From Candidatus Heimdallarchaeota archaeon (GTDB lineage: Archaea > Asgardarchaeota > Heimdallarchaeia > Hodarchaeales > Hodarchaeaceae), in contig CP070695.1 in assembly GCA_020353515.1 (NCBI GenBank), forward strand, positions 2,967,231 through 3,031,230: a stretch of DNA of 64,000 nt. Direction: 5' to 3'. Within the stretch, counting starts at the first letter, position 1. Every line of letters starts with the position of its first letter. Made by a program: the position numbers and the translations under genes. Below are positions 43,249 through 52,808 of the stretch, one piece after another. Below the pieces are notes generated by a model that saw only the letters and a program-made list of their open reading frames with translations, ran no database searches and was not told the DNA's origin.

Positions 43249-46200
43249 TTGAAATATGCTTTTAAATATACCTTACAAGTCCTCAGTCGGCGTAAACGTA
43301 ATTTTTGCCTTACCGCCTTTGTAATTGCACTTGGGATATCTTTAGTTGTCCAGACACAGATTCTGGGAACAACAGTTGAAAGAAACTATAAAGAGATTCT
43401 TATCGAATCATTTGGAAACACTGACATACTCATTTTTTCCGTCAATGAGATTTATTTCTCTCAAAATGTTTCAGACATTTTGATACAGGAATTTAGTTCA
43501 GTCTTTGAAGGCATTCTCCCCCAGATTGCCTATCCAACGACTGCTTATTATCCAGAGAAAGGACAGTTTGAACAGGGAGTGAGAGTTGAGACGATTGGAT
43601 CAGAATTCGACGGAAGCTTTTGGGGATACATTTATTCAAACTCAACTGGAGAAAAACTAGATATTGCTTCATTACAAGAAGACGAGATCGTCATCTCTCC
43701 TGAGTTGGCTGATTCGTTAGATGCTAGAATTGGAGCCTCCATTACAATATCATTAAGAGACGAGAGGGGAAATCCCATTCTTCATAATGTTACAATCAAA
43801 AATATCTATAGTTATAGAGAATACGGAAGAACAGGGGATCCAAATGATTTTCGACGAATTTTGATGGGCGAACAAGCCGTTCAAACCCTCATTCCAAGCA
43901 GTATCGATCAGCCAATAACACAAATCTCAGTGGGAATAGAAGATCACCAAGAAAACTCTTTCCTTGGACGAGAACGGAGTGATGAGGCAAAAAGACAGAT
44001 TGAGACAATTTTAGATAAGAATTTTCAAGATAGTATGCTTATAACTGCTACCATAAGAGAGGATAATAGAGAAGGGCTGGAAGCGGGAATTTCCAGCTTG
44101 GCTGGTACATTTCAGATGTTTGGTGTTGTTGTAGTTATTGCAGGTTTATTATTGATCACCAACATTCAATTAATGAACATGGAAGAACGTGAGCAACAAA
44201 TCGGAATGCTTCGGGCAATTGGTGCTAAAAAACGAGATATTTTTGTATCGTATTCTATAGAAACTATACTAACAGGAATATTAGGAGGGATCTTCGGTCT
44301 AATCTTAGGAATAGTGGTTGGTATTTGGTTAAATGATCTAAGTAGGGGGATGCTTTCAGCAATGGGAAATCCTGAAGTAACAAGGTCTATCTTTGACTTA
44401 GTAATAGAGCCAAATGCGCTTTTATTGTCCTTTACTTGTGCAATTGGCCTTTCGTTTGTGACAGGAATGGTTCCTGCATTACGAGCGCAAGGAATCTCTA
44501 TAATTGATATCGTCCATGGGACAAAATCAAAAGACTTAATTTCCTCCTTTAATGGGAAAAAACCATTATGGCCTCTCGTTATTGGGGGAGTTATCTTAAT
44601 TTTCGGCCTTCTATCCCTAATTGACTTGATTCAACAAGGATACCCATTTTATGCACCAGAAGGCTTCCACAACATCGAGGAGGAAGCAGCTGCAAACTTC
44701 CAGGCTTTATTCTATGTTTGCTTGGGAATTCTTTTCGCTAGTTTCAGGTTAAGACGTTACAGACGGTTGGGTTTGACCGTTAGTGGCCTTCTGTTAATTG
44801 TTCTTACTGTATGGGGTTTTCATGTGGCTGTAGGATGGGCAGACGAAGGTGGCAATGCGAATAGTATTGCTATGAATGGATTATTAGCTGCAGTGATAGG
44901 GGCAACTACAATAGTAGGAGCTAATCTTGAAGCATTAACTGCAGGATTAAGAAAATTGTTTTCAATATTCAGTAAAACTAGAGCAACAGGACTTGTGGCT
45001 ACTCGTTATATCAACTCAAGAAAATCTCGTGCTGTTCTGACTTTCGCTACTTTTGCGGTTATTCTTTCGTTGAATTTCTTTGTGGGCTCATATGCCGCAA
45101 CCCAAGTAGGTGGTTCAAGTCACACATGGGAATATTATATGTCAGGAGTCTCGTTAGTTGTTGAATCTCAAACCCCATTTAATCTCTCCTCCCTTAACTA
45201 TCCTAATATTCTTCAGAATCAGTTTGAGGAAATAATACAGATATTTCCCTTGGGGGTAGGAGGAGTGCTTCCTTTTAGAGGCGCTAGTACTGATATATCT
45301 CCCGAGGAAGATATTTTCTACTCCAAACTTATAGCAATCGATTTTCCCAGTTACTCAACTGAGGATGGAGAAGTTTTGTATCCCTTCGTATTTAATAGCC
45401 TTCTTCCTCACTATACTCAAATGTCGATGATGGATCAATTAGAAAATCCAGATGAAGCACGAGAAGAAGCAAAATCATTTTGGAAAGCTTTCTTAGCAGG
45501 TCAAAGAATCCATCGAACAACACTTGAACCTGTGGATCCTGATGATCCGTTTGGATTACCAATGTTCATCAGTGAACGACTTTATTTTCTAGAAGTAGGG
45601 GAAATCATAAGTTTTCCGACAATGAATGGCAGCCTAGTCGAAATGATCTACGCTGGCAGATTGAGTTATTTCCCGTCCTGTAATCTCCGTATCAATGAAT
45701 TTGCCTCTGGAATTATCTTGAGCAGCGAAATCGCATCACAACTTAATATTATGAGTTATGGAATCAAGGAGTTTCTCATAGAAACCATACATGGGTATGA
45801 TTACGAAAAGAACGAGGAGCTTACTAGTAAAATCGAGGAATTTTCAAATAAAAAAGGGGAAGAATCTCTGTTGAGCTTGAGTGGAGGCACTTTCTATGGA
45901 ATTACTACTCATCATCTCTGGGATGTTGAGTACCATTTGAACGCTACAAATGCAAGCGCCCTCAATTTTCTGCAGATATTTATATCTACTGGGTTAATTA
46001 TCGGAGTCATTGGACTTCTCGTTGTATCCCATCGTTCTGTTAAGGAGAGGAAACGAGAGATCGGGATGTTAAGATCAGTCGGTTTTTCAAAGAAAGCGGT
46101 TTCATTAGCGATTCTCTTGGAATTATTGTTTTTAGGAGCCCTAGGCTTTATTACAGGGTTTTTAGTAGGAAATTATCTCGCATGGGTTTTTGCGGATCTG

Positions 46201-46344
46201 GTAAATTGGAAATTGATTATTCCTTGGGCTCAAGTAAGTACCTATGGTGTATTGATTATGGGGTCGGTCGTTTTAGCAGCACTAATCCCAGGTTGGTTGG
46301 CATCGCGGATTCCTCCAAGTGAGGCTTTACGTTATCATGGTTAG
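43249..46344 (+). CDS. MacB/FtsX-type ABC transporter permease with two permease units (1031 aa)
   Basis: Translation starts at the TTG at 43249 with GGAAGG seven bases before it. The N-terminus has one helix (FVIALGISLVVQTQIL), then an extracellular MacB-like domain to about residue 270. A three- or four-helix FtsX unit (about 285-450) carries the conserved EEREQQIGMLRAIGAKK loop. Several more helices (about 450-620) and a second extracellular domain follow, and the C-terminal FtsX unit has KERKREIGMLRSVGFSK. It would work with the two ATPases that follow to move lipoproteins or drive mechanotransmission. Exact cargo is unknown. Confidence 0.88.
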   Translation: MKYAFKYTLQVLSRRKRNFCLTAFVIALGISLVVQTQILGTTVERNYKEILIESFGNTDILIFSVNEIYFSQNVSDILIQEFSSVFEGILPQIAYPTTAYYPEKGQFEQGVRVETIGSEFDGSFWGYIYSNSTGEKLDIASLQEDEIVISPELADSLDARIGASITISLRDERGNPILHNVTIKNIYSYREYGRTGDPNDFRRILMGEQAVQTLIPSSIDQPITQISVGIEDHQENSFLGRERSDEAKRQIETILDKNFQDSMLITATIREDNREGLEAGISSLAGTFQMFGVVVVIAGLLLITNIQLMNMEEREQQIGMLRAIGAKKRDIFVSYSIETILTGILGGIFGLILGIVVGIWLNDLSRGMLSAMGNPEVTRSIFDLVIEPNALLLSFTCAIGLSFVTGMVPALRAQGISIIDIVHGTKSKDLISSFNGKKPLWPLVIGGVILIFGLLSLIDLIQQGYPFYAPEGFHNIEEEAAANFQALFYVCLGILFASFRLRRYRRLGLTVSGLLLIVLTVWGFHVAVGWADEGGNANSIAMNGLLAAVIGATTIVGANLEALTAGLRKLFSIFSKTRATGLVATRYINSRKSRAVLTFATFAVILSLNFFVGSYAATQVGGSSHTWEYYMSGVSLVVESQTPFNLSSLNYPNILQNQFEEIIQIFPLGVGGVLPFRGASTDISPEEDIFYSKLIAIDFPSYSTEDGEVLYPFVFNSLLPHYTQMSMMDQLENPDEAREEAKSFWKAFLAGQRIHRTTLEPVDPDDPFGLPMFISERLYFLEVGEIISFPTMNGSLVEMIYAGRLSYFPSCNLRINEFASGIILSSEIASQLNIMSYGIKEFLIETIHGYDYEKNEELTSKIEEFSNKKGEESLLSLSGGTFYGITTHHLWDVEYHLNATNASALNFLQIFISTGLIIGVIGLLVVSHRSVKERKREIGMLRSVGFSKKAVSLAILLELLFLGALGFITGFLVGNYLAWVFADLVNWKLIIPWAQVSTYGVLIMGSVVLAALIPGWLASRIPPSEALRYHG

Positions 46345-46355
46345 GTGAAAAGGAA

Positions 46356-47042
46356 ATGAGAGAAAATATTTTAGTACTAAAAGATGTTCATAAGATCTAT
46401 GGGGAGGGTACACCCAATGAGGTTCATGCACTTAGAGGTGTTAACCTTCAAATCAGTAAAGGGGAGATGGTGGCTGTTATGGGACCTTCTGGGTGTGGAA
46501 AAACAACGATGCTTAATATATGTGGAGGTCTTGACTCTCCAACTTCTGGTACAATTCAAATTAATGGAGTTGATATTTCTACTTACTCAGATGGGCAAAT
46601 GACCACATTTCGTCGGGATAATATTGGATATGTATTTCAGCTCTTCAATCTATTCGATTATATGAGCGCTTTAGAAAATGTCATGGTCCCGTTATTAGCT
46701 CAAGGTTTTAGTTATCCAGAAGCAACACGGAGAGCCACCATGATTCTTCGTGAAGTAGGGTTAGGAGACAGAATTTATCATTCTCCTCCAGAACTCTCAG
46801 GAGGACAACAACAACGTGTAGCTATATCTCGTGCATTAGTGACTCAGCCTGCGATTATATTAGGGGATGAACCAACGGGAGATCTTGATTCAGTGACATC
46901 TGAAGACTTAATGGATATGTTTAAGCGAATAAATACCGATAACAGACAAACACTCATCATTGTAACTCATTCGGAATGGATTGGAGAACAATGTGAACGA
47001 ATTATCCGACTTCGTGATGGAGAAGTTGTGGAGGACTGTTGA
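46356..47042 (+). CDS. ABC transporter ATPase (LolD/MacB-type)
   Basis: This 228-aa subunit has the Walker A GPSGCGKTT, the Q-loop FQLFNLFDYMS, the signature ELSGGQQQRVAISRAL, Walker B AIILGDEPTGDLDS and the H-loop IIVTHSE. The GDLDS and the general length are those of the LolD/MacB group that pairs with FtsX-type permeases. Its ATG has AAAGGA just upstream and it begins 12 bases after the permease stop. It is one of two ATPases in this operon. The two may form a heterodimer, one on each permease unit. That last point is inference. Confidence 0.9.
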   Translation: MRENILVLKDVHKIYGEGTPNEVHALRGVNLQISKGEMVAVMGPSGCGKTTMLNICGGLDSPTSGTIQINGVDISTYSDGQMTTFRRDNIGYVFQLFNLFDYMSALENVMVPLLAQGFSYPEATRRATMILREVGLGDRIYHSPPELSGGQQQRVAISRALVTQPAIILGDEPTGDLDSVTSEDLMDMFKRINTDNRQTLIIVTHSEWIGEQCERIIRLRDGEVVEDC

Positions 47043-48862
47043 TGAGGACTTCTAATGAAGAATTATTGGTTGGATTTTTAATTAATAAATTGGACCGATT
47101 TGAAAATAAGAAACTGCAGAATGAGTTGCATAAGGTTTTGAAAAAAGGACTGCAAAACAGAAAATCGAAACTTTCAGTTGGAGAATTTAATACTTTTTTA
47201 CTCGCAAACAGTCATTATACAAATACTAATTTTCTTGAACCAGAGGCGAGATCTCTTGTTGAGGAACCCATTCATTCCTTATATCGTAATTATATTAAAA
47301 AAACAGCTAAGCTTTTACGTGCTCGAATGAAGTGGAACCGTTCAGAGTTAGAATCCAATAGTATCTTGGCGAAATTTTTGGAATCAACACCGAAGTGCCC
47401 TCCAAACCCCAATAATCTAATCTCTCAAGAAAATCAAAAAATGGAAACCTTTCTTGAACAAACAATTAATTATATAGTTGAACGTTCGTGGATCCTATTC
47501 TGGGCTTTCAAGCACACGGGTGAAGATCGAATTGTAATTCATGATGGAACATTTCATCGAGAATATGGAGTGGGAAAGACATCCTCGGCTCTTAATGCTT
47601 TTGATGAGTTATTAATCCTCAATTTTGCCTATTACTTCTTAAAATCTCTAAAACAATTATTAGATGATATTACAATCCGAGTGAATAATGTTAAAGATTC
47701 ATTTGAAGGATCAGAAGTCATTCCAGTCTTAAATCCCAATTTAGCAACAGAAGCTTTTGGGGTACTTATAGGAGATTTAGTAGGTGGTATTGATGCTCTT
47801 AGAACCATCATTAGGCAGATCACTAGAATTGAAGAGATTCAATCCTCAGCCTACGAAGAAATTGAATTATTGAATGGATTTGGGAATGAAATTAGAGCAC
47901 GAGTGAATAATGGAAAGAATCTTTCCGAATTGAAAAGGAAGTTCAAAACCAATATTGATACTTTACGAGACCTTCAGAACTCAATACGAGAATTACAAAA
48001 AGGAGCTCAACAAGGAGAGATTATTGTTAATCTTGAAAAATTTCATTCAGCGATAATAGAACTACCAATTCAATTGAGAGAAGTAAAAATCTGGGCTGAT
48101 CGGTTCATGGATATAGCTTTTCTATCTCCAGAATCAGGAGGAGTGGCTCTAGAATCAACCAAGGATGATGTTATCCATGAACATGAAGAGGGAACCGTTG
48201 TAGAGGCATTTGGGATTCATAAAACATATTCACCATCACAGAGCACAGTGTATGCTCTTCGCGGAGCTAATCTCAAAGTTCAGCAAGGAGAATTTGTTGC
48301 AGTCTTAGGTCCATCAGGAGCAGGAAAAACAACATTAATTAACATCATGGCTGGACTTGATGTTCCTGATCGTGGACGTGTGTTTATTAATGGAAAAAAT
48401 ATTGCGGAAATGAGTGATAACGAACTTTCAGAATTTAGACGGAATAACATCGGGTTCATATTCCAACAATACTTACTGGATCCCCGATTAAATGTTCAAG
48501 AAAATGTTACTTTGCCAGCATTAATGGCTAGTAAAACCAAAAATTTAGATACTCGTGTCCATGAATTATTAGTGAGTCTTGGGCTAGTTGAATATGCCCA
48601 TCAAGATCCAATGAAGTTATCTGGAGGCCAAATGCAACGGGTAATTATTGCACGAGCATGCATTAATTCCCCCTTGGTGGTATTTGCAGATGAACCAACC
48701 GGAGATCTAGACAGTGAAACTGGAAAGCAAGTTTTAACGACATTTCGACAGCTTTGTGATGAGAAAGGAATCACTTTCATTGTGGTCACACATGATCAAG
48801 AAATGGCAGCCTTTGCAGATAGAATTGTACGGATGAAGGATGGAGTGATCATCGAGGACTGA
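47042..48862 (+). CDS. ABC transporter ATPase with a large helical N-terminal extension (606 aa)
   Basis: The ATG at 47042 overlaps the stop of the preceding ATPase gene by one base, in a coupled arrangement. Residues from about 391 to the end are a complete ATPase: LGPSGAGKTT, the Q-loop FQQYLLDPRLN, LSGGQMQRVIIARAC, FADEPTGDLDSETGK and VTHDQEM. Before this is a 390-residue, mostly helical region with KFLESTPKCPPNPNN and a likely coiled-coil (about 290-345, including LRDLQNSIRELQKGAQQ). I do not recognise that region. It has no helices spanning the membrane, so it is cytoplasmic and may regulate the transporter or bind a partner. Confidence 0.88.
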   Translation: MRTSNEELLVGFLINKLDRFENKKLQNELHKVLKKGLQNRKSKLSVGEFNTFLLANSHYTNTNFLEPEARSLVEEPIHSLYRNYIKKTAKLLRARMKWNRSELESNSILAKFLESTPKCPPNPNNLISQENQKMETFLEQTINYIVERSWILFWAFKHTGEDRIVIHDGTFHREYGVGKTSSALNAFDELLILNFAYYFLKSLKQLLDDITIRVNNVKDSFEGSEVIPVLNPNLATEAFGVLIGDLVGGIDALRTIIRQITRIEEIQSSAYEEIELLNGFGNEIRARVNNGKNLSELKRKFKTNIDTLRDLQNSIRELQKGAQQGEIIVNLEKFHSAIIELPIQLREVKIWADRFMDIAFLSPESGGVALESTKDDVIHEHEEGTVVEAFGIHKTYSPSQSTVYALRGANLKVQQGEFVAVLGPSGAGKTTLINIMAGLDVPDRGRVFINGKNIAEMSDNELSEFRRNNIGFIFQQYLLDPRLNVQENVTLPALMASKTKNLDTRVHELLVSLGLVEYAHQDPMKLSGGQMQRVIIARACINSPLVVFADEPTGDLDSETGKQVLTTFRQLCDEKGITFIVVTHDQEMAAFADRIVRMKDGVIIED

Positions 48863-48881
48863 CTGATACTACTCAATTCTA

Positions 48882-49883
48882 TTAATTTCGTTTTACTATC
48901 AATTCAACTATATCAGAATCCATTAGTTCATGTTCAAGGCCCACATGTTGACCCGAAAACTCAACTGAAGACCCCCAAACTCTTGCATAACGAAAATTCG
49001 CCAGAAAGTCGTTATGAATCTTCCCAGCTAACTCACTGATAGTAGTACCGATTGGACAAACAAAAGGTTGCTTAGCTGGTTTACGTTTTGGTGGTTTTGT
49101 ATAAATTCTAATGACTTCAATAATACTGAAGAGATATTCTTTCAACTTTACGAGCGAATCCTCATTTTCTATGGAAATAGGATGAATTGGTAACTTAGTT
49201 TTTGTTTTCAGTAATTGATAGTTTTTTCTAGAATTGGGCAAATCTCCTTTGGTAGCTATAATACCGAATTTATACATTGACTCTTTATTCACAACTATTT
49301 TTGCTTGTTCTAATTGCTCCATCAGAAAGTTGTATTGACGCTTAATATCAAAAGAAAGATCGACAACCAATAAAATTGCATCACATGTCCTTGCAACTCG
49401 TACAATCTGTTTACTAATTGCCCAATCCTCTTTAAAATCAAGAAATCCAGGTAAATCAATGATCTGAATTCTGAGATCTTTGTACTCACATGTTCCTGCA
49501 AGAGCCCTCCTAGTAGTATGCAAATAAGCTCCAACTTTCACATCTGTGTTGGTAATGGTATTCATTAAGGTGCTCTTGCCAACATTCGATAAACCAAAAA
49601 GGACCACCCTTCCATCTCCAGACCTAGGGATCAGGAAAGGATCATACTGTCTACTTTTCTGTTTAGGTTTTTCATGGGTTTCAGCAATTATTCTCTCTAA
49701 ATCCCGAACAAAAAGATTAAATGACCCAATTTTCTGGTCTAGTTTCTTTTTTCTAATATCTTCTATAGTGGCTTCTAATTCTTGGACTAATTCGTCTCCT
49801 TCAAGAATTCTTATCCTTTTGGCAACTTTAAATCGATACCATTTGAATTTTCTATCATTTTTATTCATATCTCTCAACTTCAT
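48882..49883 (-). CDS. DRG/OBG-like GTPase with TGS domain, diverged
   Basis: This 333-aa P-loop GTPase has G1 FGLSNVGKST at 96-105, the G2 region YLHTTRR, G3 IQIIDLPGF, and G4 IIATKGDLPN in place of NKxD. The C-terminal TGS domain carries AKQPFVCPIGTTISELAGKI and ends in VWGSSVEFSGQHVGLEHELM. The basic N-terminal helical region (RKFKWYRFKVAKRIRI) may contact RNA. It is related to the DRG family that acts with ribosomes, but several GTPase motifs are altered, so it is probably a paralogue rather than the universal archaeal DRG. The start at 49883 is a plausible ATG, with another at 49868. Confidence 0.85.
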   Translation of the reverse strand: MKLRDMNKNDRKFKWYRFKVAKRIRILEGDELVQELEATIEDIRKKKLDQKIGSFNLFVRDLERIIAETHEKPKQKSRQYDPFLIPRSGDGRVVLFGLSNVGKSTLMNTITNTDVKVGAYLHTTRRALAGTCEYKDLRIQIIDLPGFLDFKEDWAISKQIVRVARTCDAILLVVDLSFDIKRQYNFLMEQLEQAKIVVNKESMYKFGIIATKGDLPNSRKNYQLLKTKTKLPIHPISIENEDSLVKLKEYLFSIIEVIRIYTKPPKRKPAKQPFVCPIGTTISELAGKIHNDFLANFRYARVWGSSVEFSGQHVGLEHELMDSDIVELIVKRN

Positions 49884-50348
49884 TTATGATTGAAATAAGT
49901 AATAAATATCTTTAGATGGACTTCAGAAGTGATAAGAACCAAAAGATTACAAAAAGGAGAAACTGAGAAAATGTGTTGAGGGATTATTTCCATTTTTTAG
50001 AAAAAAAATCGGTACTACCCACTCTACTATTCAGTTAATCCCGATGCTGTACAGGGTGTAAAAGCATGTAATCACACTAATGATTACCACTTCTAAAGAA
50101 AGAGATAACAGCAAATAGATCTAACGAAAGTTAGAGCGCGAGCCGAGCTCGCGGCGTCCTACATAAGACGAATGGATAGTAACATTGTCTACAAGATTTA
50201 AGAATAAGTTCCAATTTATAAAATACTCCTTTGTGGTAACAAACCTTTATGATGGTACTGGATACATCTATACAAATTAGGGCATCAAAATACTGGTTTT
50301 TCTAGTTATATTCGTATTAGTCACTTTAATAGAAAAAGTAATGAATAT
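49884..50348. other. Intergenic region holding a candidate RNA
   Basis: The 465 bases between the DRG-like and WD40 genes contain no protein-coding frame I can support. They do carry the GC-rich hairpin cluster listed separately at 50120-50170. Confidence 0.5.
50120..50170. ncRNA. Candidate structured RNA: three consecutive hairpins, one with a GNRA loop
   Basis: Stem 1 is TCTAAC (50120-50125), loop GAAA (50126-50129), GTTAGA (50130-50135). Stem 2 is CGCGAGC (50137-50143), loop CGA, GCTCGCG (50147-50153). Stem 3 is CGTC (50155-50158) with GACG (50167-50170) around eight bases. The GAAA tetraloop and the GC-rich stem 2 stand out in an AT-rich intergenic region. I do not recognise tRNA, SRP or RNase P features, so the class and strand are open. 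It could also be a DNA recombination site. Confidence 0.4.
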
Positions 50349-52664
50349 TCATTTTACAATCCCTCTTCTCTTTTTAAATATAAGACCCACTAAAACAAGA
50401 GTAGTTACCACAGGAAGCATAAGCCAGGAAGTATCCTGACTCGAGGTTTGACCGCTCATGTCACTTGAAACAGAACTCTCTTGACTTAAGGTTTGATCTT
50501 GTTGGAAATCTGTAATGAAACTATCTATAATGTCATTGCTAATACGTCTCGCATTGTATTCATCTTGCCTAGCGGTAGTAACTATTACTAAGTCATGTTC
50601 TGGGAAGATCTGAATTGTTTGTCCGCCATATCCAAGAGCAAAGTAATAATCTCCTCTTTCTGCACTAGTACTAACCCAGAATTGATACCCGTAACCTGGA
50701 GGATAGACAAATCCTCTTCGAGGTAACCCATCTATGTGATCGTGTGAAGATTTAGTGATCCAATCAGATGATATGATCTGATTACCATTCCATGTTCCGT
50801 TATTCAAGTATAGCTGTCCAAATTTCGCCATATTCCGAGGAGTCATGAATAATCCGATTCCCCCATAATTTATTCCATCTGAACCAGCCATCCATACAAC
50901 ATCCAACTCCTCGATACCTAAAGGTTCGAAAAAGTATTTTAGAGCAAACTCGAATGTAGAATATCCGGTTGTTTCTTCAATTATCGCTGATAATATTTGA
51001 GAAGCACCTGAATTATAATTATATTCGCTACCAGGATTAGCTATCATTGGCTTCGAAAGGACATACTCTACGCTATCTTCTGATACTGCTAAGCCTTCCC
51101 AAAAATCTGTTTGGTCTTCCCATTCCATCCCTGTGGTCATAGTTAATAGATGGTGCAACGTCATGGCTTCTTTACGCGAATCGATGTTATCAAATGTTTT
51201 ATCAGGAAAAAAGTCGAGGACTAACTGTTCTGTGTCTTGAATAAATCCTTTATCGATAGCAATTCCAATCATCGCTGATGAGAATGATTTAGTTGCTGAG
51301 AAATGTGTGTGTTTTAATTCGCGAGTATATTCTTGGCATTCATCATCATAAAAGTATTTCTCAAATACTAATTTACCAGATCGAATTACAAGAAGAGAAT
51401 GGAGATTATGATAATCAAGATTATTTAACCAGTCCAGATTTTGATATAATCTTGTAGAGTTGATATTTTGTTCCTCTAGACTTGAAGTAGGCCATTCATC
51501 AATGGGTTTATCAATAGTAAGGGAGGGATGATCTCCCCATAATTTCACTGTCCAATCCCAACTTGCTGAAGCGAGAATTGTGCCATCCATTGAGAATTTT
51601 ACTGATTCGATGGTGTTTCTATGCCCTGTTAGAGTGTTAATAATTATTCTATCAGAAATATTCCAAAGCTGGATTGAACAGTTATGCATTTCTCCAAAGG
51701 TAAGCCAGTAACGGTCAGGCCATGTTAAAGATGGATCAATCGCAACGGCGAGAGTGGAATCATCGGGGGAAAGAGCAATAGACCAAATAGACTGACCAAT
51801 ACTGATTTCATGAATAATGTTTCCTGTAGAAACGTTCCAAAGTTTTACTGTTTTATCCAAACTTCCAGAAATGATTATTGTCTCCTCATTGGAAAATGTG
51901 ATTGAAGTTATCTTGTCATTGTGATTAGCATATGAACGTAATTCTAAACCTGAAGATACATCCCATAGCCTGATGCTTTTATCCCAAGATCCAGAGATTA
52001 ACCTTGACCCATTTTTTGAGAAAGCAACTGAGGATACAGAATCAGAATGACCAGTGAAATTACGTAAAACTTCCCCAGTGCTCGCATTCAAAAGTCGAAG
52101 AAGCTTATCTGGTTGATTACCCTGTTTCACATCAACCATCCATTCACCACCTCCTACTGCTAGTGTTTTACCATCAGGAGACCATTTTATATCAATGACT
52201 CCATGTGGAAACATAGACCAAGAATTCAGGTGTTCCCCAGAAGAGACATTCCACAGATTAATTTTATTATCAATCCCTCCAGAAGCTAACATCTCACCTG
52301 AAGGGGAGAAATCTAATGTAATGATACCATAGTGGTGTCTGTTCAGTACATGTAAAATTTTACCATCAGTTAAGTTCCACAAGCAGATTGTTCCGTCAGA
52401 AGAACCTGAAGCGAGAATAGGGGCAACTGGTGAAAAAGCTACCTCCCGTACCCGCCAGCCATGGCCAGTTAGGTTAGCAAAATTATTAAAAATACTATTC
52501 GAGATGGAGCAAGATTCTATAATTGTGTTATCTATAGTGTTTGCTTGCAGTTGATTTGTATCGCTAATATCATTAGTTTTTACGCTATTAATACTTATAA
52601 ATGGTGAAAGAAAGACTATAATAAAGAAAGAAGTACTTAAACCTATTTTTTTTAATCGTTTCAT
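50349..52664 (-). CDS. Exported WD40 propeller fused to a beta-lactamase-type serine hydrolase
   Basis: This 771-aa protein starts at the ATG at 52664, directly before a basic signal peptide (KRLKKIGLSTSFFIIVFLSP). About eight WD40 repeats follow to residue 380 (for example VREVAFSPVAPILASGSSDG). The rest is a class C beta-lactamase/PBP-like domain: SxxK is SATK in THFSATKSFSSAMIG, and the Tyr-x-Asn in GSEYNYNSGASQ is the second motif. A final helix (WLMLPVVTTLVLVGLIF) and a basic end anchor it in the membrane. The hydrolase target is unknown; it could be a peptide, lipid or D-amino acid substrate. Confidence 0.85.
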   Translation of the reverse strand: MKRLKKIGLSTSFFIIVFLSPFISINSVKTNDISDTNQLQANTIDNTIIESCSISNSIFNNFANLTGHGWRVREVAFSPVAPILASGSSDGTICLWNLTDGKILHVLNRHHYGIITLDFSPSGEMLASGGIDNKINLWNVSSGEHLNSWSMFPHGVIDIKWSPDGKTLAVGGGEWMVDVKQGNQPDKLLRLLNASTGEVLRNFTGHSDSVSSVAFSKNGSRLISGSWDKSIRLWDVSSGLELRSYANHNDKITSITFSNEETIIISGSLDKTVKLWNVSTGNIIHEISIGQSIWSIALSPDDSTLAVAIDPSLTWPDRYWLTFGEMHNCSIQLWNISDRIIINTLTGHRNTIESVKFSMDGTILASASWDWTVKLWGDHPSLTIDKPIDEWPTSSLEEQNINSTRLYQNLDWLNNLDYHNLHSLLVIRSGKLVFEKYFYDDECQEYTRELKHTHFSATKSFSSAMIGIAIDKGFIQDTEQLVLDFFPDKTFDNIDSRKEAMTLHHLLTMTTGMEWEDQTDFWEGLAVSEDSVEYVLSKPMIANPGSEYNYNSGASQILSAIIEETTGYSTFEFALKYFFEPLGIEELDVVWMAGSDGINYGGIGLFMTPRNMAKFGQLYLNNGTWNGNQIISSDWITKSSHDHIDGLPRRGFVYPPGYGYQFWVSTSAERGDYYFALGYGGQTIQIFPEHDLVIVTTARQDEYNARRISNDIIDSFITDFQQDQTLSQESSVSSDMSGQTSSQDTSWLMLPVVTTLVLVGLIFKKRRGIVK

Positions 52665-52748
52665 AATTTCACAACCAGTTCTGAACATTTATTATTAGTA
52701 AATTAATTTTATTTTTTTTTTCAACACATGGTCTTTTTCCCCAAAAAG

Positions 52749-52763
52749 TTATAATGATTATAA
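52749..52763. promoter_or_regulatory. Palindrome in a divergent promoter
   Basis: TTATAAT-G-ATTATAA is a perfect 15-bp palindrome in the 144-bp space between the divergent WD40/hydrolase gene and the double winged-helix regulator. It contains a TATA-like core, so it could be a shared promoter element or an operator for the regulator. In such AT-rich DNA a chance palindrome is not excluded. Confidence 0.35.
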
Positions 52764-52808
52764 AAATTTTATTAATAGGGCAATGCAAAGTAAAAACTAG
52801 TCTAGAAA

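Noticed and set aside
50137..50153. GC-rich element considered as part of a tRNA
   Set aside because: There is no T-arm or acceptor-stem pairing and no conserved tRNA bases around it.
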